Shown: positions 20,378 through 32,163 of the stretch, piece by piece | Numbering within the stretch: position 1 is the first letter of the stretch | Layout: each line of letters opens with the position of its first letter | Source: Chloranthus sessilifolius | Taxonomy: Eukaryota > Streptophyta > Magnoliopsida > Chloranthales > Chloranthaceae | Length of the DNA stretch: 64,000 bases | Direction of reading: 5' to 3' | Assembly: GCA_021018995.1 (NCBI GenBank) | Contig: CM037587.1 | Span: 58,626,104-58,690,103, forward strand | The notes under the pieces: generated by a model | Seen by the model: the letters and a program-made list of their open reading frames with translations, nothing else | What the model was told of the DNA's origin: nothing | Database searches by the model: none | Translations under genes and position numbers: made by a program

Positions 20378-22245
20378 TGTTGAATTCTAAGTGTGCATGA
20401 TTTATTTGTATTTTGAAAACCGATTTACAATTGATGAATTATGCTGAATTTGGAAAACTAAAAAAAGAATAAAGAAATATCAGCACAAAGAGAAGTAAAT
20501 TAGCCTGCAAGATCAGGGCCAATTGTAGCAAGTTTTAAATGTAAGTGAGTAAAAGATCGTCCACAGAGAATTTATTTAAAATGTAAGATACACCTCCAGA
20601 TCTGAGCTACCAGATCTGGCCTCTGATCCTATCTGCAAAGCACATAAGATGGGAGGTTGAATTTGTCACATTAACTAAATGATAAAAGTAAAGATTAAGC
20701 TAAGTGATCCAGATCTGAGTTGGGGAGATTTTGATGTAAATTAATAAGAATAGAGAAATAATACCTAACTTTGATTTGGTTCTTGAAACAAAATGAGAAT
20801 AAATGTAGATCAAATGAGAGATGATCCAATCTTCATCTGGCTACAAGCACAGATGCAAGAGGAAGTAATCTAACTCAAGGATTAGAGTTAAACTTATGGC
20901 TATGGTGTGTCCACTTCAATGGCCACAGACCATCCAATAGTCTTTAATCTAAACCCTCAATTCAGAACAAGAAATACCACTACAAATGCTATGAAAGATT
21001 AGATTACAAACACTAATTCCCACAGGGATAATGAATCAAGGGAAATTGTTTGAAAAATAGTAAATCTAAAGGACTCTAGTGCAATAAGGAGATCACAGGG
21101 ACCCCTCAACACGAATCCAATTGAGACGTACGGTTCACAGCAACCTTTTTAAATTCACCATTACAATTACAGAGCACAGCTTAAACAGCTCTCAGATTTG
21201 TATTCTTGAATACAATTCTCACGTGAAGTACAGAGACATCTCACAGCTCTCAGTTACAAATAAAAGCTAGGCTATTACAGAAATTTCAGACAAGCTATCT
21301 AAAATAAAAATGAGGCAATAGAAATGAAACTCAAAATCTGGATACCCAAATTGGGCAAATGGTTCATCTATTTATAGTTTCCCCCAAGTCTAGCTCAGAT
21401 GTGTATCGACCAATCAGAAGTGCTTAGATCTGTATCAACCAATGGTAGTCGAGCACGAGGATCCATATCTATTTTGGCCAATCAAAATTGCTTGATTTGT
21501 TTCAGCCAATCAGATGACAGAGGCATCAATTCTATTATGTAATTCGAAAATCTGTTAGAACTTCTAGAAGTTCCCGCCAATTGATTTCATCTTCGGGTGC
21601 TCACATGGGGTGGAATATGCCTTTGGTTTGTGCTCAGAATCTTCTGAAATGTCCCTGGGTTTTTAAATGCATTGGGGCGCGTGCAAAAGATTACTGAATT
21701 ATCCTTACAGATGCTAGGAATCTCTAGAATACCATTTCGCATAGTTTAGGAAACTTTTCGCAAGGTACTGTGACTTTTGAAGCTCTTTTCGCAAAGTTCA
21801 GGTTCTGTTCGCAAAGAGTTCTCTTCTTTTCGAATAGGTCAAACATCCTTTCGAAGAGTTCAGGTACTCTTCGAAAACTAAGCCTGGAGCTTTTAGTTCT
21901 TTTCGCAAAGTTCAGGTTCTTTTCAAAATGTTCAGATTCTTTACGAAAAGCACTCTGTAGTGCATTCTTCTGTTCGAATTGCTCCACATCTCTTTTCTAG
22001 GTTGAGACCAAGTCTTTGCCTCTTCAGTTCAGGCGTTTTGATAGCTAGTGAGGTTGTCCCTTCTCTTTCTTCCTTTGAATCAACATGGATTATCCTCTTT
22101 TTGGTACTTTTAGGCTTCTTTCATGGTTAAGCCTGTCTTTATTGTTAGCTGTAACACAAACACTTAAAACACTTATTTAGTTCTCTCAAGGGTCTATCAA
22201 GGCCCAGGTTAAAGGGTGGAGAATGGTATTTTCTAGTTCTCAACA
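20378..22245 (-). repeat. Solo LTR 1 (1868 bp) inserted in B gag
   Basis: Begins TGTTGAATTC and ends TTCTCAACA, with a perfect 5-bp target duplication GCTGC at 20373-20377 and 22246-22250. Orientation minus is inferred from similarity to the A/B/C LTRs: the minus-strand start (AAAATACCATTCTCCACCC) matches their U3 start, and 'CAAGATCAGGGCCAATTGTAGC' at about 20509 matches their U5 zone. A TATA box (CTATAAATAG on minus, 21367-21376) follows a cluster of TTCGCAAAG/TTCGAAAAG words (21736-21960). No internal sequence remains, so unequal recombination between LTRs has removed it. The gag reading frame resumes on both sides. Confidence 0.92.
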
Positions 22246-23279
22246 GCTGCTACTCAAAAGTTTGAGCAGCATTGGCAAATAAAATCAGGAAACTGGTTGG
22301 CAGATGGACAATCATGAATAGAATGTGTGAGAGATTGGCATATCAGACATGCTTCCTCCACATGTGCAACCATATGGGGCTGCATCACATTCATTAATTT
22401 GTCAAATTTTAAGGACAAATTATCCACCTTCCTCTCCAAATCACCTTACACCTTGACTTCATATATTCCACCTCTAGGGTGGCATCTTTCACCATCTTAG
22501 TTGGGGTCTGGTTGTCATTGCATGACAGGGACTCCTGCTGCATAGAATTTTCCCCTATTATGTCAAACAGCTCCCAAGCTTCCTCAGCTATCTGGTGGAG
22601 GTAGCTACCACCACAAGAAGCATCCACCATATCCTTGCTCTTGAAATTAATTCCTTGGTAGAATACTTACACTAGTTGCCACATTGGGATTTGGTGGTGG
22701 GGGCATTATTTTAACAACTCCTGAAACCTTTCCCAAGCTTCATAAAAATCCTCAATTGAGGACTGAGTAAATGATAGAATACTTGTCCTCATCTGGCTGG
22801 TTTTATTCATGGGAAAGAATTTGGCCAAGAATTTGTTTTGAAGGTCACTCCATGATTGTATGTTTTTGGCTGGGAGCTTTGATATCCATGTGTTGGCTTT
22901 ATCCCTTCGTGAGAAAGGAAAAAGACTCAGTTTAGTGGCGTCAGGTCCCAAGCCAGCAATATTAAAAGTAGTGCAAAGTGCCAAAAATTGGTCAATATGC
23001 TTGTAGGGATCTTCTTTACTAAGCCCATAAAACGAAGGTAGCATATTGATGGTGGAGGATTTAATCTCATAATTCCCCTCAACATAGGGGAATTGAATGC
23101 AGAAGGGAGAGGTGCTCCCCAGGTGCATTATACTCTGTTAATGTTCTCTGCCTCTCAGCCACGATAGCTGGTTCAGTTTCAATAGCAGGGCCCTGTGTGG
23201 TGTGTCTAGGTCTAAGGATCCTTTCAACCTCCAGATTTAGAGGTTCTAACTCAGGGTTTAAAGACCTTCGACCATGCAT
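22246..23279 (-). pseudogene. Element B gag N-terminal part
   Basis: Starts MHGRRSLNPELEPLN at 23279. The gag core follows: SPFCIQFPYVEGNYEIKSST, MLPSFYGLSKEDPYKHIDQF, FNIAGLGPDATKL, DFYEAWERFQELLKQCPH, then AEEAWELFDIIGEN and the zinc knuckle CLICQSLTHSIHDC (C-x2-C-x4-H-x4-C, intact, near 22340). Frame changes at about 23110 and 22440 and stops near 22700 break it. Coding resumes at 20377 after the solo LTR. Confidence 0.82.
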
Positions 23280-23606
23280 GTACTCACACCCACAGTAAGT
23301 ATAGAGAATGCTCACAAGCACACAAATAAAAAATTTCAAATAAAAATTAACAACTACATAGATTTACACTAAACAGATATAACAAATAATAGGGAATTAA
23401 ACATAAATGGACTGAGATTAGGAGAAAGGAAGTGCAAATAGAGCAAGCTACACTCTAGCTGCAACTCTAGCTTTTCCCTTCTTCTGTTGTTCATTGCTAT
23501 AAATTCTAAAAAATATCAGTAGTATTTTATTCTAAATTAGGCACAGCTACAAAGAATTTGGAAGTCTAAATTATAGTACAACTAAGGTCTACTAAAAAGA
23601 TCAATC
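23280..23606 (-). other. Element B leader
   Basis: About 330 AT-rich bases between primer site and gag ATG; no ORF or RNA gene recognised. It aligns with C 32164-32479. Confidence 0.5.
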
Positions 23607-23624
23607 TCCCCGGCAACGGTGCCA
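23607..23624 (-). other. Element B primer binding site (Asp-tRNA type)
   Basis: On minus TGGCACCGTTGCCGGGGA, six bases from the LTR end; one base from the usual Athila site. Confidence 0.88.
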
Positions 23625-23630
23625 AAAACT

Positions 23631-26319
23631 TGTTGTGTGTTTCAGATGTGCTGATTTATTATGTGGTGTTGGAAGAAAATTAACATCAAAGTGAAACAGA
23701 GGATAAAGATATGATGAAAACAGCAATCCTAAAACATCCTATACCTACAAGATATAGGGCCTATTGTAACAAGTTTTGATATGTAAGAGTTTGTCCCATA
23801 GAGAAATTGATCTAGAACCCAAAATGGGCTATAATAGTAGGCCTCCAGATCTAGCTACAAATCTAACAATCCTAAAGAAAGGGAGTTGGGTGTCAAGACT
23901 ATTCTAAATTAACCCTAATAAAAGAGTAATAAAGTGCAGCCCTATCCTAAAGAACGGGTTAAGAAGAAGATGGTGATGGTGTGTGCTAAAATAAAATATA
24001 CAAATGATGGGAAGTAAGTAGGCTAAGCTAGAGTTAATACAGTAATGTAACTCAGATTTAGACTGTCTCTGTAGTGATCCTTTCTGAGATGCTATTACTA
24101 ACCTCAACAAGGTAGGAATATCTAACTTAACCCATGCCATTTGGGGTGATCTTAAGGCTATAGGTTGTCCACTCAAATGGCCACAGCCTATCCTATAGAG
24201 TCTGTCAAATCTCATTGATCAAGCAAGAAGTTGCTAATCTAATCCAGAGGAGTGGACTGATCATTTCCCCAACCACTGGACCAGATCAAGCCATGAATAC
24301 TATTGCAGACACTATGTAATGCCAGTGCTACAAGCTCCCCAGATCTGCGCATAAATTTGGCTAACATCCATAGGTATTCCAACCCATAAAGTCCTAAGTG
24401 CTTTACCAAGGCCAACGGCTCACTGTGCCCACAAAAAGGACCAGCAACAGGTTGAATAAAGATTTAAATTCAGCTGGTCATTACTACAAAAGGCCTACAA
24501 TGACTCAGCCTCAAACTGTAATTACTATAGAGGAATTAGATCTAACATCTGATATCGGTCAAGTAAAATAGAGGGGAGCCAGTTCCTGCACAAGCCTCTT
24601 CACAAGGCTCTAGAAGTTCATGTGCAGAGGAGGAGAATCCTTCTCAAACATGTGTCTAGACACCACCTTAGGGTCATACTCTATCCACTCAAATGGTCAC
24701 AGGGTATCTGATTGGTCTGTCTATACCACAGACATCTAAGAAAGAACATATAAACTACTGCTGCCACCATGGAGTCCCAGGGCTACGAGCCCTCCTAATC
24801 TGGCTATAAATCCCGCTTGCAATCCATGGGGCTATCAAACCAAGGGAAACCAGATGGTAAATAATGGATATATTAGAAACTAAATGGGCTAGTCCCAAAG
24901 CACGGATCCTATAGACATCTAAGGAAACCATAAGATCTATAGATTTAATTAATCATTAAAACAACAATCCATTGATGAAAGCAAAACATACAATGGACTG
25001 CCTCAAGGCTACAGCCTGTACACAACTGCTCATCCAAAAGATCCCAATGTATACAAGGCCTATTACAAAACTGAAATAAAACTAAACCTAGTTGCTTATA
25101 GAAGGATTAGCCAGCCAATGCTGGACTATGAGAGAAGAAAATTAAGAAAAAAAAATGATCAAACCCTAACCCTAGCCTACTAGAGCTCTCAACCGATAGA
25201 GGATGAAAGAAAGATGAAAATACTAAGTTATAAGTATAGCTTATATACTCTGTCCATAAGGCCCTGGTTCAAAAGAGATTAACCTTAATTTTTCCAATAG
25301 ACGTGGCACTGTTACAACCCTTGAATGCTTTGAGATGTGTGCCTCAAAATCTATGCCTCGAGAAGTCTGCCCTAGACTTAGGAAATTCTCAAAAGATCCT
25401 TGAATTAGGGTTGAGAAGTGGAGAACCTGAGCTTCGCGGGGTTGGCATCTGCATTAATTCACTCACATAGTTGCCTTGCCTTCGCTGAGGAGCATTTGGC
25501 TTAGGAGGCTTGTTCACTGGCGTAGAAGATCCTCAGTTGATCGCGCAATTGCTTTGCACTGTAGTGCTATCATGAAGGTGATTTGGAAATGGCTGAATTT
25601 CTCACACAGTAGAGCTTCAGAAGTTCTCTCTCACTGGTACTCACGCAGGTAGGCTCCTGCGCTCGTGTAGTAATTGGTTAGGCTCCAGAGTGTGTGAGAG
25701 TTACACAAGGAAAATTCTGGGCGTCTCTCTCTTCCAGGGCTTCTCGAGAACTCCGCGAGGTGACAGATCATTCTTTATGCATATGGACTCGCTATATTCT
25801 GCACGCAGCTACTTTAAGGCTCGATCTCCGTGAGAGCTTCGCGAGCATAAATTTTGAGGGTTTTAAGACGTGAGATCTTCGTGATGTCTTTACTGCTTTC
25901 CTCTTAACAGTGCATCCCATCTGCGTAAGGGCAGCTTCTACTGCATCCTTAGCTCCACGAGGGAGCTCCTCAACTCTGCGAGATGATTCTTTTGATCGTT
26001 TGATGCCTTACACTTGCTGCTATTGCAGCTTCCTCCATTCTCAGCTAACTTCTTTCATCTGCTAGACTTTTGGTTAATGATGAACCACACATGAGTCACC
26101 ATAGTGAGCACTACCAAGTTGTTCCATTAGGCTTTGGCTCAGCTATTATCTTTGTATGTCTTCTTTCTCTTCCTTGGACCAAAAAGCAGGGATTTTGTAT
26201 TAAGTTGCACAGTTTATTGCTAACTACAAAACACACTTAACAAATAATTATTAGTGAGCTTCAAGGCCCAACAAAGGCTAGGTTAAGAGGTGAAAAGTGG
26301 TACTTTTCAATGAATAACA
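23631..26319 (-). repeat. Element B 5' LTR (2689 bp)
   Basis: On plus runs from TGTTGTGTGTTTC to ..TGAATAACA. On minus: terminal hairpin (26292-26308), CGCG-word cluster (about 25440-25990), TATA box GAGTATATAAGC at 25240-25248, a telomere-like CTAGGGTTAGGGTTTG (about 25163), and the 'GTAAGAGTTTGTCCC' zone near U5. It is followed on plus by element D sequence, so B appears inserted in or beside D. Confidence 0.88.
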
Positions 26320-26335
26320 ATGTTCCCCATGGCTT

Positions 26336-26480
26336 TTACTATTAAAAGAATTAGCACTTCGTTTAGGAAGCGTCAGCGCTTCAGAGGGAAGTGTCATCGC
26401 TTCTTATTCAAAGCGATAATGCTTTAATTCGAAGCATCCTCACTTCTTAAATGAAGGGCAAGCACTTCAAATAAGGGTCA
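26336..26480. repeat. D palindromic word array, block 1
   Basis: Spaced words of the GAAGCG..CGCTTC type, such as GGAAGCGTCAGCGCTTC (about 26358) and degraded forms every 20-30 bases. No coding potential. Confidence 0.65.
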
Positions 26481-27283
26481 TGGCGCTTCAAATAAATTTA
26501 CATTCACCTTTCGTGTAGTCTTTTCTAATGTTATTGCAACAACGATTATTCGTATTCCAATGAAAAGCATTGTGGATTGACATTTTCATATACTCATGGA
26601 TATTCATTTTTATTACTCAGAACTATTAATCAAGTAAAAAGAATTTACTTATCATGGAAAAAAATTTCATTCATAAATCAAAACTATTTCTTTACACAGT
26701 CTTTCTTTAAATTATCTTTCTTTACACTGTCTTACTTTATCCTAAATGGGTATGATGAAATTGAACATGGAACTGGTGCATTGGACAATCTAGCAAACCC
26801 TGATTCAACCCTTGATGAGGTCATCGCAAGCATTCGTAGGAGCAAGGATTACATTGTCAACCAAATACCATAAAAGATACATGAAGACAGTGGAGATGGG
26901 GACGTTGAGGCCGAGGTGGAAGAAGGGAAGAGAATGAAGGGAGGAGCAAGGGGAAGGCGAAGGGATATGGTGGATGAGTGGATATGGTGATAGCGGTGAT
27001 TGGTTGGGGGAACCACATGCTCGTTGGGGACGACAACTGGTTCGTTGTTGTCAGGGATGTCGATAACTGAACCTTTGAATGAACTGATTAAATGGCAGCA
27101 GTCAAGCCGATGGCTCTTTTGCAAACCGTAGCAAAGAATTTCGGTATGGGATGAGGAAGATGAACAAACTGAGCACCATGATACCCTTTAAATAGTAATT
27201 TGTCATGCAACCTCATTAAATAGACTGTTGAAGTCGTAAAGGGGTTTCATATGCTCCGCTTTTTTATTTTTCCCATGTCTCTT
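26481..27283. other. D segment without a recognised gene
   Basis: AT-rich. A plus-strand frame ends LDNLANPDSTLDEVIASIRR (26800-26870) and a minus-strand frame is Pro/Ser/His-rich (27124-26849); neither matches a family I know. One may be a decayed terminal exon of element D. Confidence 0.35.
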
Positions 27284-27945
27284 ATTGTTAGAAGCGTTCG
27301 CGCTTCTTTAAGAAAAGCCATCGCTTCTTATTCGAAGCATCATCACTTAAAATAGGAAGCGTTAGCGCTTCAATTATGAAATGTTTCATACTTCCATTTA
27401 TTACAAATTTTGAGGCATTTGAATGTATGGTTGTATTGTCTTTTTGCCCTGTCTTTTCCAACTTTATTACGACAGTGACTGTTCTCATTCCAAAATAGTG
27501 CACTGCCACCAAAAATCAATTTCGTAAATCTTTGAGCTTCATATTTATTGCATCGAGGTTGAATTACTATAATAAGCGTAAGACATCCGAGAAGCGTCAG
27601 CCCTAATATTCAGGTAGCTAGGGCGAAGCGCTAGCCTAATATTCAGGGCGTTGTCACTTCTTATTAGTTGCTTTATTATATATATTGGTGCCTTAAGTCA
27701 ATTAGTAGCCCTAATGTTCAGGTCAATTTACATTCCATGCATCAACTTTTCAGTGAGATGTGTCATCGAAGAAGCGTCAGTGCTTCAGACAAGAAGCATC
27801 AGTGCTTCATTTAGACTAGTCACCACTTCTTTCTTGATGTGTCAGAGCTTCCAACGCTTTATTTAGACTAGTCACGCTTCTTTCTTGATGCGTCAGGGCT
27901 TCACTAAGGCGATATCGCTTCTTAATGACAAGCGTTGGCATTTTG
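27284..27945. repeat. D palindromic word array, block 2
   Basis: Many copies of the D word, including GAAGCGTTCGCGCTTC (27291), GGAAGCGTTAGCGCTTC (27356), GAAGCGTCAGTGCTTC (27769) and variants spaced about 20-35 bases. The middle (27390-27560) is AT-rich without words. Confidence 0.65.
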
Positions 27946-28199
27946 ATTATTACAAATTTGTATTCCAACAAAAAAGTCCCGTTTAGGGTGTCATCAATTT
28001 ATTATTCATCCATATATCACTTCCAATATGAGGCGTTGGTGCATCGGTAATAAAGGATATTAAGTCATAATTTAACAACACATCTTGTGAATAAATCCCG
28101 TATACTATTAATAGTTTACATTGTATCTATCATATGTAAGTCTTGTGTACATTGTATGAATCCAGTACATGCTATGTATATCAAGAAATGTGAAGATAC

Positions 28200-29329
28200 A
28201 TTTATGTATAAAAAAAAAAAAAAATTATTTTTAAAAGAGATTCAACATCGTCATTGGCATCCCAATTTTCTTTCATGTGAAATGCGATGGCGTGTCCAAT
28301 CTCGGCCCTGAAACAAAGGATATCTTTCTGCTCAAATGTAGGCTGGAGGCCCATGCTGAAATAATCAATATATTTCATCACAAAAACCCCATAGTCATGA
28401 CCGTTTTCTTAGCGTGGCACCTTGACACTCCGACATTCCCAAGGATATTTCTGAAAAATGGATTCGGATGCACCGTGAATATGTACCAGGGCTAGGAGGT
28501 AATGTGTCTGTCAATAAGAAGCAACAACGCTTCTTATTGACAGACACATATGGGGGCGCTGACGGCCCAAAGTAGAAGCGTTGTCACTTCTTATAAGAAG
28601 CAACAACGCTTCTACTTCAGGCGTCAACGCATTTATAAAATATATGGGGGCGTTGACGCCCTGAAGTAGAAGCATTGTCACTTCTTATAAGAAGCGACAA
28701 CGCTTCGATAAGGATGCACTAGCACTTCTAACGCTTCTAACAAAGGTTTCTGAACTTACCAGTGTCTTTATCTCCTCACGAAATTTAGTTTCTAGAGATT
28801 TATCTGGGCACGGGTCAAGGATAAGTATAGCTCTTTGTGATGGGAGTGCCACAACAAGCGCCCAGTGGGGTGGGTTATTGATGTAAATCGGAATAAATAA
28901 TTCAAAACAATCAATTGTGTTAAATGGGTCATTTTTATTTATGAAGAAACATTATAATGCTTCGTGTCATTCTGTGCCTGAAAAAAATTGGCATAATGCC
29001 TACTCCATTAGGGTGGCAAGTAAGCTCAATTGGTTTCACAGTCCTGCTAGAATGTTTTAAAATCTGTGATCATGCATTTGAGTGAAGGGGGGACATCCGA
29101 AAAGCCTTCTCTTTCTTATTCTCACCAAGTTGCATGTCGTCCTGCTTGTCCATGACCCTAAAGTATGCAGACATTATCTGCATACGAAAATAGATTATAT
29201 CAATATGGAATCAGGGATGTATGCGGTTGATTAGGGATTAATACTCACTGGATCTTCTATTTCTCGTGGGAATTCCAGACAATTAGGTCGACGGTAATAC
29301 GTCGGGACCCAACAGTCGAGATAACAATC
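28200..29329 (-). pseudogene. Ulp1-like (C48) cysteine protease pseudogene of element D, four exons
   Basis: Predicted minus exons: 29329-29249 (LDCWVPTYYRRPNCLEFPRE), 29177-29126 (IMSAYFRVMDKQDDMQL), 28977-28760 and 28450 to about 28200. Every junction has AG at the acceptor and GT at the donor, and phases agree across all joins. Exon 3 holds FELFIPIYINNPPHWALVV (catalytic His at 28865-28867) and AILILDPCPD (Asp at 28814-28816). Exon 4 holds ENGHDYGVFVMKYIDYF. In Ulp1/SENP enzymes this motif has a Gln a few residues before DCG; here the Gln position is a stop (28409-28411) and the catalytic Cys codon is TAT, Tyr (28391-28393). Two more stops lie at the start of exon 3. Ulp1 proteases cleave SUMO-type conjugates; this copy cannot. 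Confidence 0.8.
28502..28735. repeat. Chain of hairpins inside the Ulp1 intron
   Basis: 28502-28522 and 28529-28549 are perfect 21-bp inverted arms with a 6-base loop. Next come imperfect palindromes at 28570-28617, 28615-28672 and 28675-28715, each built on the GAAGCG..CGCTTC word. All lie in the intron between Ulp1 exons 3 and 4. Confidence 0.8.
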
Positions 29330-29463
29330 CTACATTAAAATTAAGACAAGGAGATATCAGTAAAATATGCAGCATTAGAGCATCGTAGTGAATGCGATTA
29401 CACTTAGTAACAGACGCATTGGCACTTTAAGATGTTGTGGCACTGGCGCTTCAAGATGGTGCA

Positions 29464-32136
29464 TGTTATTCACTGAAAAGTATCACTTTTCACCTCTTAA
29501 CCTAGCCTTTGCTAGACCTTGAAGCTGACTAATAACTCATTTTTAGCTTATTTTGTAGTTAGGAATAACTTATGCAGCTTAACACAAAGTCTATGCTTTT
29601 AGTGCCAGGGAGAGAGAATTCAAGCAAAAGATGACAGATAAACTAGAAAGTGATGGAACACCATGGTAGTACACACTATGGTGACTATTTTGCATGTCAT
29701 AATGCACCAAGATAGTCTAGTAGATGAAAGAAGTATAGGTGAGAGTGGAGGAAGCTGCAATAGAAGCATGTGCATAGCAACAGAGGAGCCAATGACCTAT
29801 CTCGCACAATTGAGGTGCTGCCTTGCGCTGTTCAATTCACTGGCAAAGATCCCTAGCACAGCTAAGACATACAGCATATTAGAGATCATGAAGAAGTTGC
29901 ACAGCTCAATAAAGCGGTTATCGTAAAGTAGCTTCTCGCGCAGCAGTCACACACTTCAGCTGTAATCAACATGTGAAGAAACTCGCCGAGCTCTCGCGCA
30001 CTAAGCCTCCAGAAATATAGCTCGCAAAGTTCTCACGAGGATCAAGCCTTAATACAGTCATGCACACTATGTCGTGAGACCACTTAGCAAGATTAACAGC
30101 AAAGACCTCGCGAAGTTCTCTCGTGGCTCTGGAACAGAGAGACACCCAGAAGTTCTCTCGCACAACTCTCACGCAGCTCTCGCGCCCCTAGAAGTTTAAC
30201 CCTGAACTAAGTGAGATGCAAAGGAATCTACGTGAGTTCCGCGTGACAAGAGTTTATGAAGCCCTTCTACACAAGTGCATTCAAAGCTGAAGTAGTTGCG
30301 CGATCATCCACAGTCCTACTGTGCAAGACAGCAATATTCAAAGCCAAACTCTACCCCGCAAACACTCTGCAGCTATGCGACAGAAGTGATATGCAAGAGC
30401 CAGCCTCATTAAGCTCGGGCTCTCCACTTCTCAATCTTAACTCAAGGACCTTTTAGGGATTTTCCTAGGTCTAGGTCACACACCCTGAGGCATGAATTCT
30501 GATGCACGCATCCCAAGACATCCAAGGGTTGTAACAGTACCACATTTGCTTGAAAAAATTAGGGTTTACTCTCCTTTCAGTCACAACATTAGGACTAAGT
30601 ATATAAGCTATGCTTGTTACTTAGAAATGATCAATCACTCTTTCCTTCAACCGCTGTCGGCTGAGAGCTCAAGTAGATTAGGGTTAGGGTTAGGGTTTGA
30701 TCACTTTTTTTCCATTTTTTTTTTCTCTTAGCCCAGCACTTGCTGGCTAAATCTTTGGTAAGCATTTAGGTATAGTTTCATTTAAGTTTTATAATAGGTC
30801 ATGTAAACATTGGGATTTTTTGTGAAGAGCTGTTGTGCACAAGGCTGCTGCCATGAGAAATTTTATTGTTGGTAACATCAGATCAATGGAATTTGTGTTC
30901 GAATGTTTATTTAATCTATTATTTTCCTATTTGCTTGTAGTTTTGTTCAGGCTATAGCATGCATTTAGGATTTGAGCTTATTGAAAGGCCCATGGAAGCT
31001 TGAGCTTATAGCCTTGGGACCATGGTGGCAGCAGTAGTTTACATGTTCTATCTCATCATTTATGGGTAAGGGAGCCTTTGTGGATAGCCTGTGACCATTA
31101 GAGTGGACAGACTATAGCCCTAGGGCAATCTTGGTCATAGATCTGAAATGGATTCTTTTTCTCTACACTTGAGCTTGTAGCCTGGTGAGAGATTGTGCAG
31201 GAACAGGCTCCCCTCTGTCTTATTTGACCACTATCAAATGTTAGATCTGGCTTCTCTGTAATGATTACAAACTAGGAGGCTGAGTCATTTCAGCCCTTTT
31301 GTAGCCATGATCAGCTGTGTTTAAGTTCTTATTCAACTTGTTGTTTTTCCTATGTGTCGGCTCATTGTGCTAATGGGCTTTGCAACACACATAGGATTTA
31401 TGGGTTGAAACTCCTATGAATGTCTGCCAGATCTATACACAGATCTGGGGAGCTTGTAGCCTGGCAAACATAGTGTCTGCAATGATATTCATGGTTTGAT
31501 TTGATTCATTGGATTGGGTTAGATCAGCCCACTCCTTTGGATTAGATGAGCTTGTCTGGCTTGATCAATGGGATTTGACACACTCTATTGGATAGAATGT
31601 GGCTATTTGAGTGGACAAACTATAGCTTTAAGAGCACCCCAAATGGCATGGGTTAAGTTGGATTCTTCTACCTCACTGAGGTTATTGATAGCACTTCAGT
31701 AAGGATTTGCTGCAGAGAGAGCCCTAAATCTGAGTTATAAAACTGAATGAACTTTAACCTAAATTGCTTACTTCCCATCCTTTTGTCTTTATTTTAACAC
31801 ACCATCACCACCTTCTTCATAACCCTTTCCTAGGATAGGACTGCACTTTATTTTTTTTCTTTTTATTAGGTAATTTAGTATAGTTGTGACACCCAACTCC
31901 CTTTCTTTAGGATTATCAGATCTGTAGCCAGATCTGGAGGCCTACTATTATAGCCCACTTTGGGTTCGAGATCAATTTCTCTGAGGGACAAACTCTTACT
32001 TATCAAAACATGCTACAATAGCCCAGTATCTTACAGGCTTAGGTTTATTTTAGTTGTGTCGTTTCCGTCTTTTATTTTACTTTGATTTTTAATTTGTTCT
32101 CACCACACAATAAAATCAACACTCGAATAACCAACA
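29464..32136 (+). repeat. Element C 5' LTR (2673 bp)
   Basis: Runs TGTTATTCACTG...CCAACA. It holds the terminal hairpin (29475-29491), a CGCG/CTCGC word cluster (29800-30380), TATA box TATATAAGC (30598-30607), three telomere-like TTAGGG units just downstream (about 30674-30697) and the GGGACAAACTCTTACTTAT zone near U5 (reverse of the A/B form). The U5 end is followed by the primer site. Confidence 0.88.
29800..30607 (+). promoter_or_regulatory. C LTR promoter: CGCG-word cluster and TATA box
   Basis: Words such as TCTCGCGCAG, CTCTCGCGCAC, CTCGCGAAGTTCTCTCGTGG and CTCACGCAGCTCTCGCG lie between 29930 and 30190, with weaker ones on to 30380. The box AGTATATAAGCTATG follows at about 30598. The order matches A and B. 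Transcription should start about 30 bases after the box. Confidence 0.65.
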
Positions 32137-32145
32137 ATAAGTTTT

Positions 32146-32163
32146 TGACGCCGCTGTCGGGGA
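32146..32163 (+). other. Element C primer binding site (Asp-tRNA type)
   Basis: TGACGCCGCTGTCGGGGA, nine bases after the LTR end; three changes from the usual Athila site. Confidence 0.85.

Larger units (their letters stand above)
14609..26319 (-). mobile_element. Element B: pol-less Athila-like retrotransposon with gag and ORF2
   Basis: Minus strand. 5' LTR 23631-26319, primer site 23607-23624, gag 23279-19963 (split by a solo LTR), noncoding spacer, ORF2 18780-16925, noncoding 3' region, polypurine tract 14995-15006, then the first 386 bp of the 3' LTR (14994-14609), which is cut by element A. No protease, RT, RNase H or integrase sequence lies between gag and ORF2. It would therefore depend on an autonomous relative such as A for replication. 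Element C has the same structure. The right flank ATGTT should be repeated left of the 3' LTR, which is outside the window. Confidence 0.85.

Noticed and set aside
21724..21987. Minus frame with repeated FEK/FAK units
   Set aside because: It is produced by the TTCGCAAAG/TTCGAAAAG word cluster of solo LTR 1; no match in solo LTR 2 as an open frame of similar length.
28277..28495. Plus-strand 72-aa frame
   Set aside because: The opposite strand encodes the Ulp1 exon with DYGVFVMKY; this frame is its shadow.
28502..28735. CRISPR-like array
   Set aside because: Repeats are palindromic words of varying spacing inside a plant transposon intron; no uniform spacers and no bacterial context.
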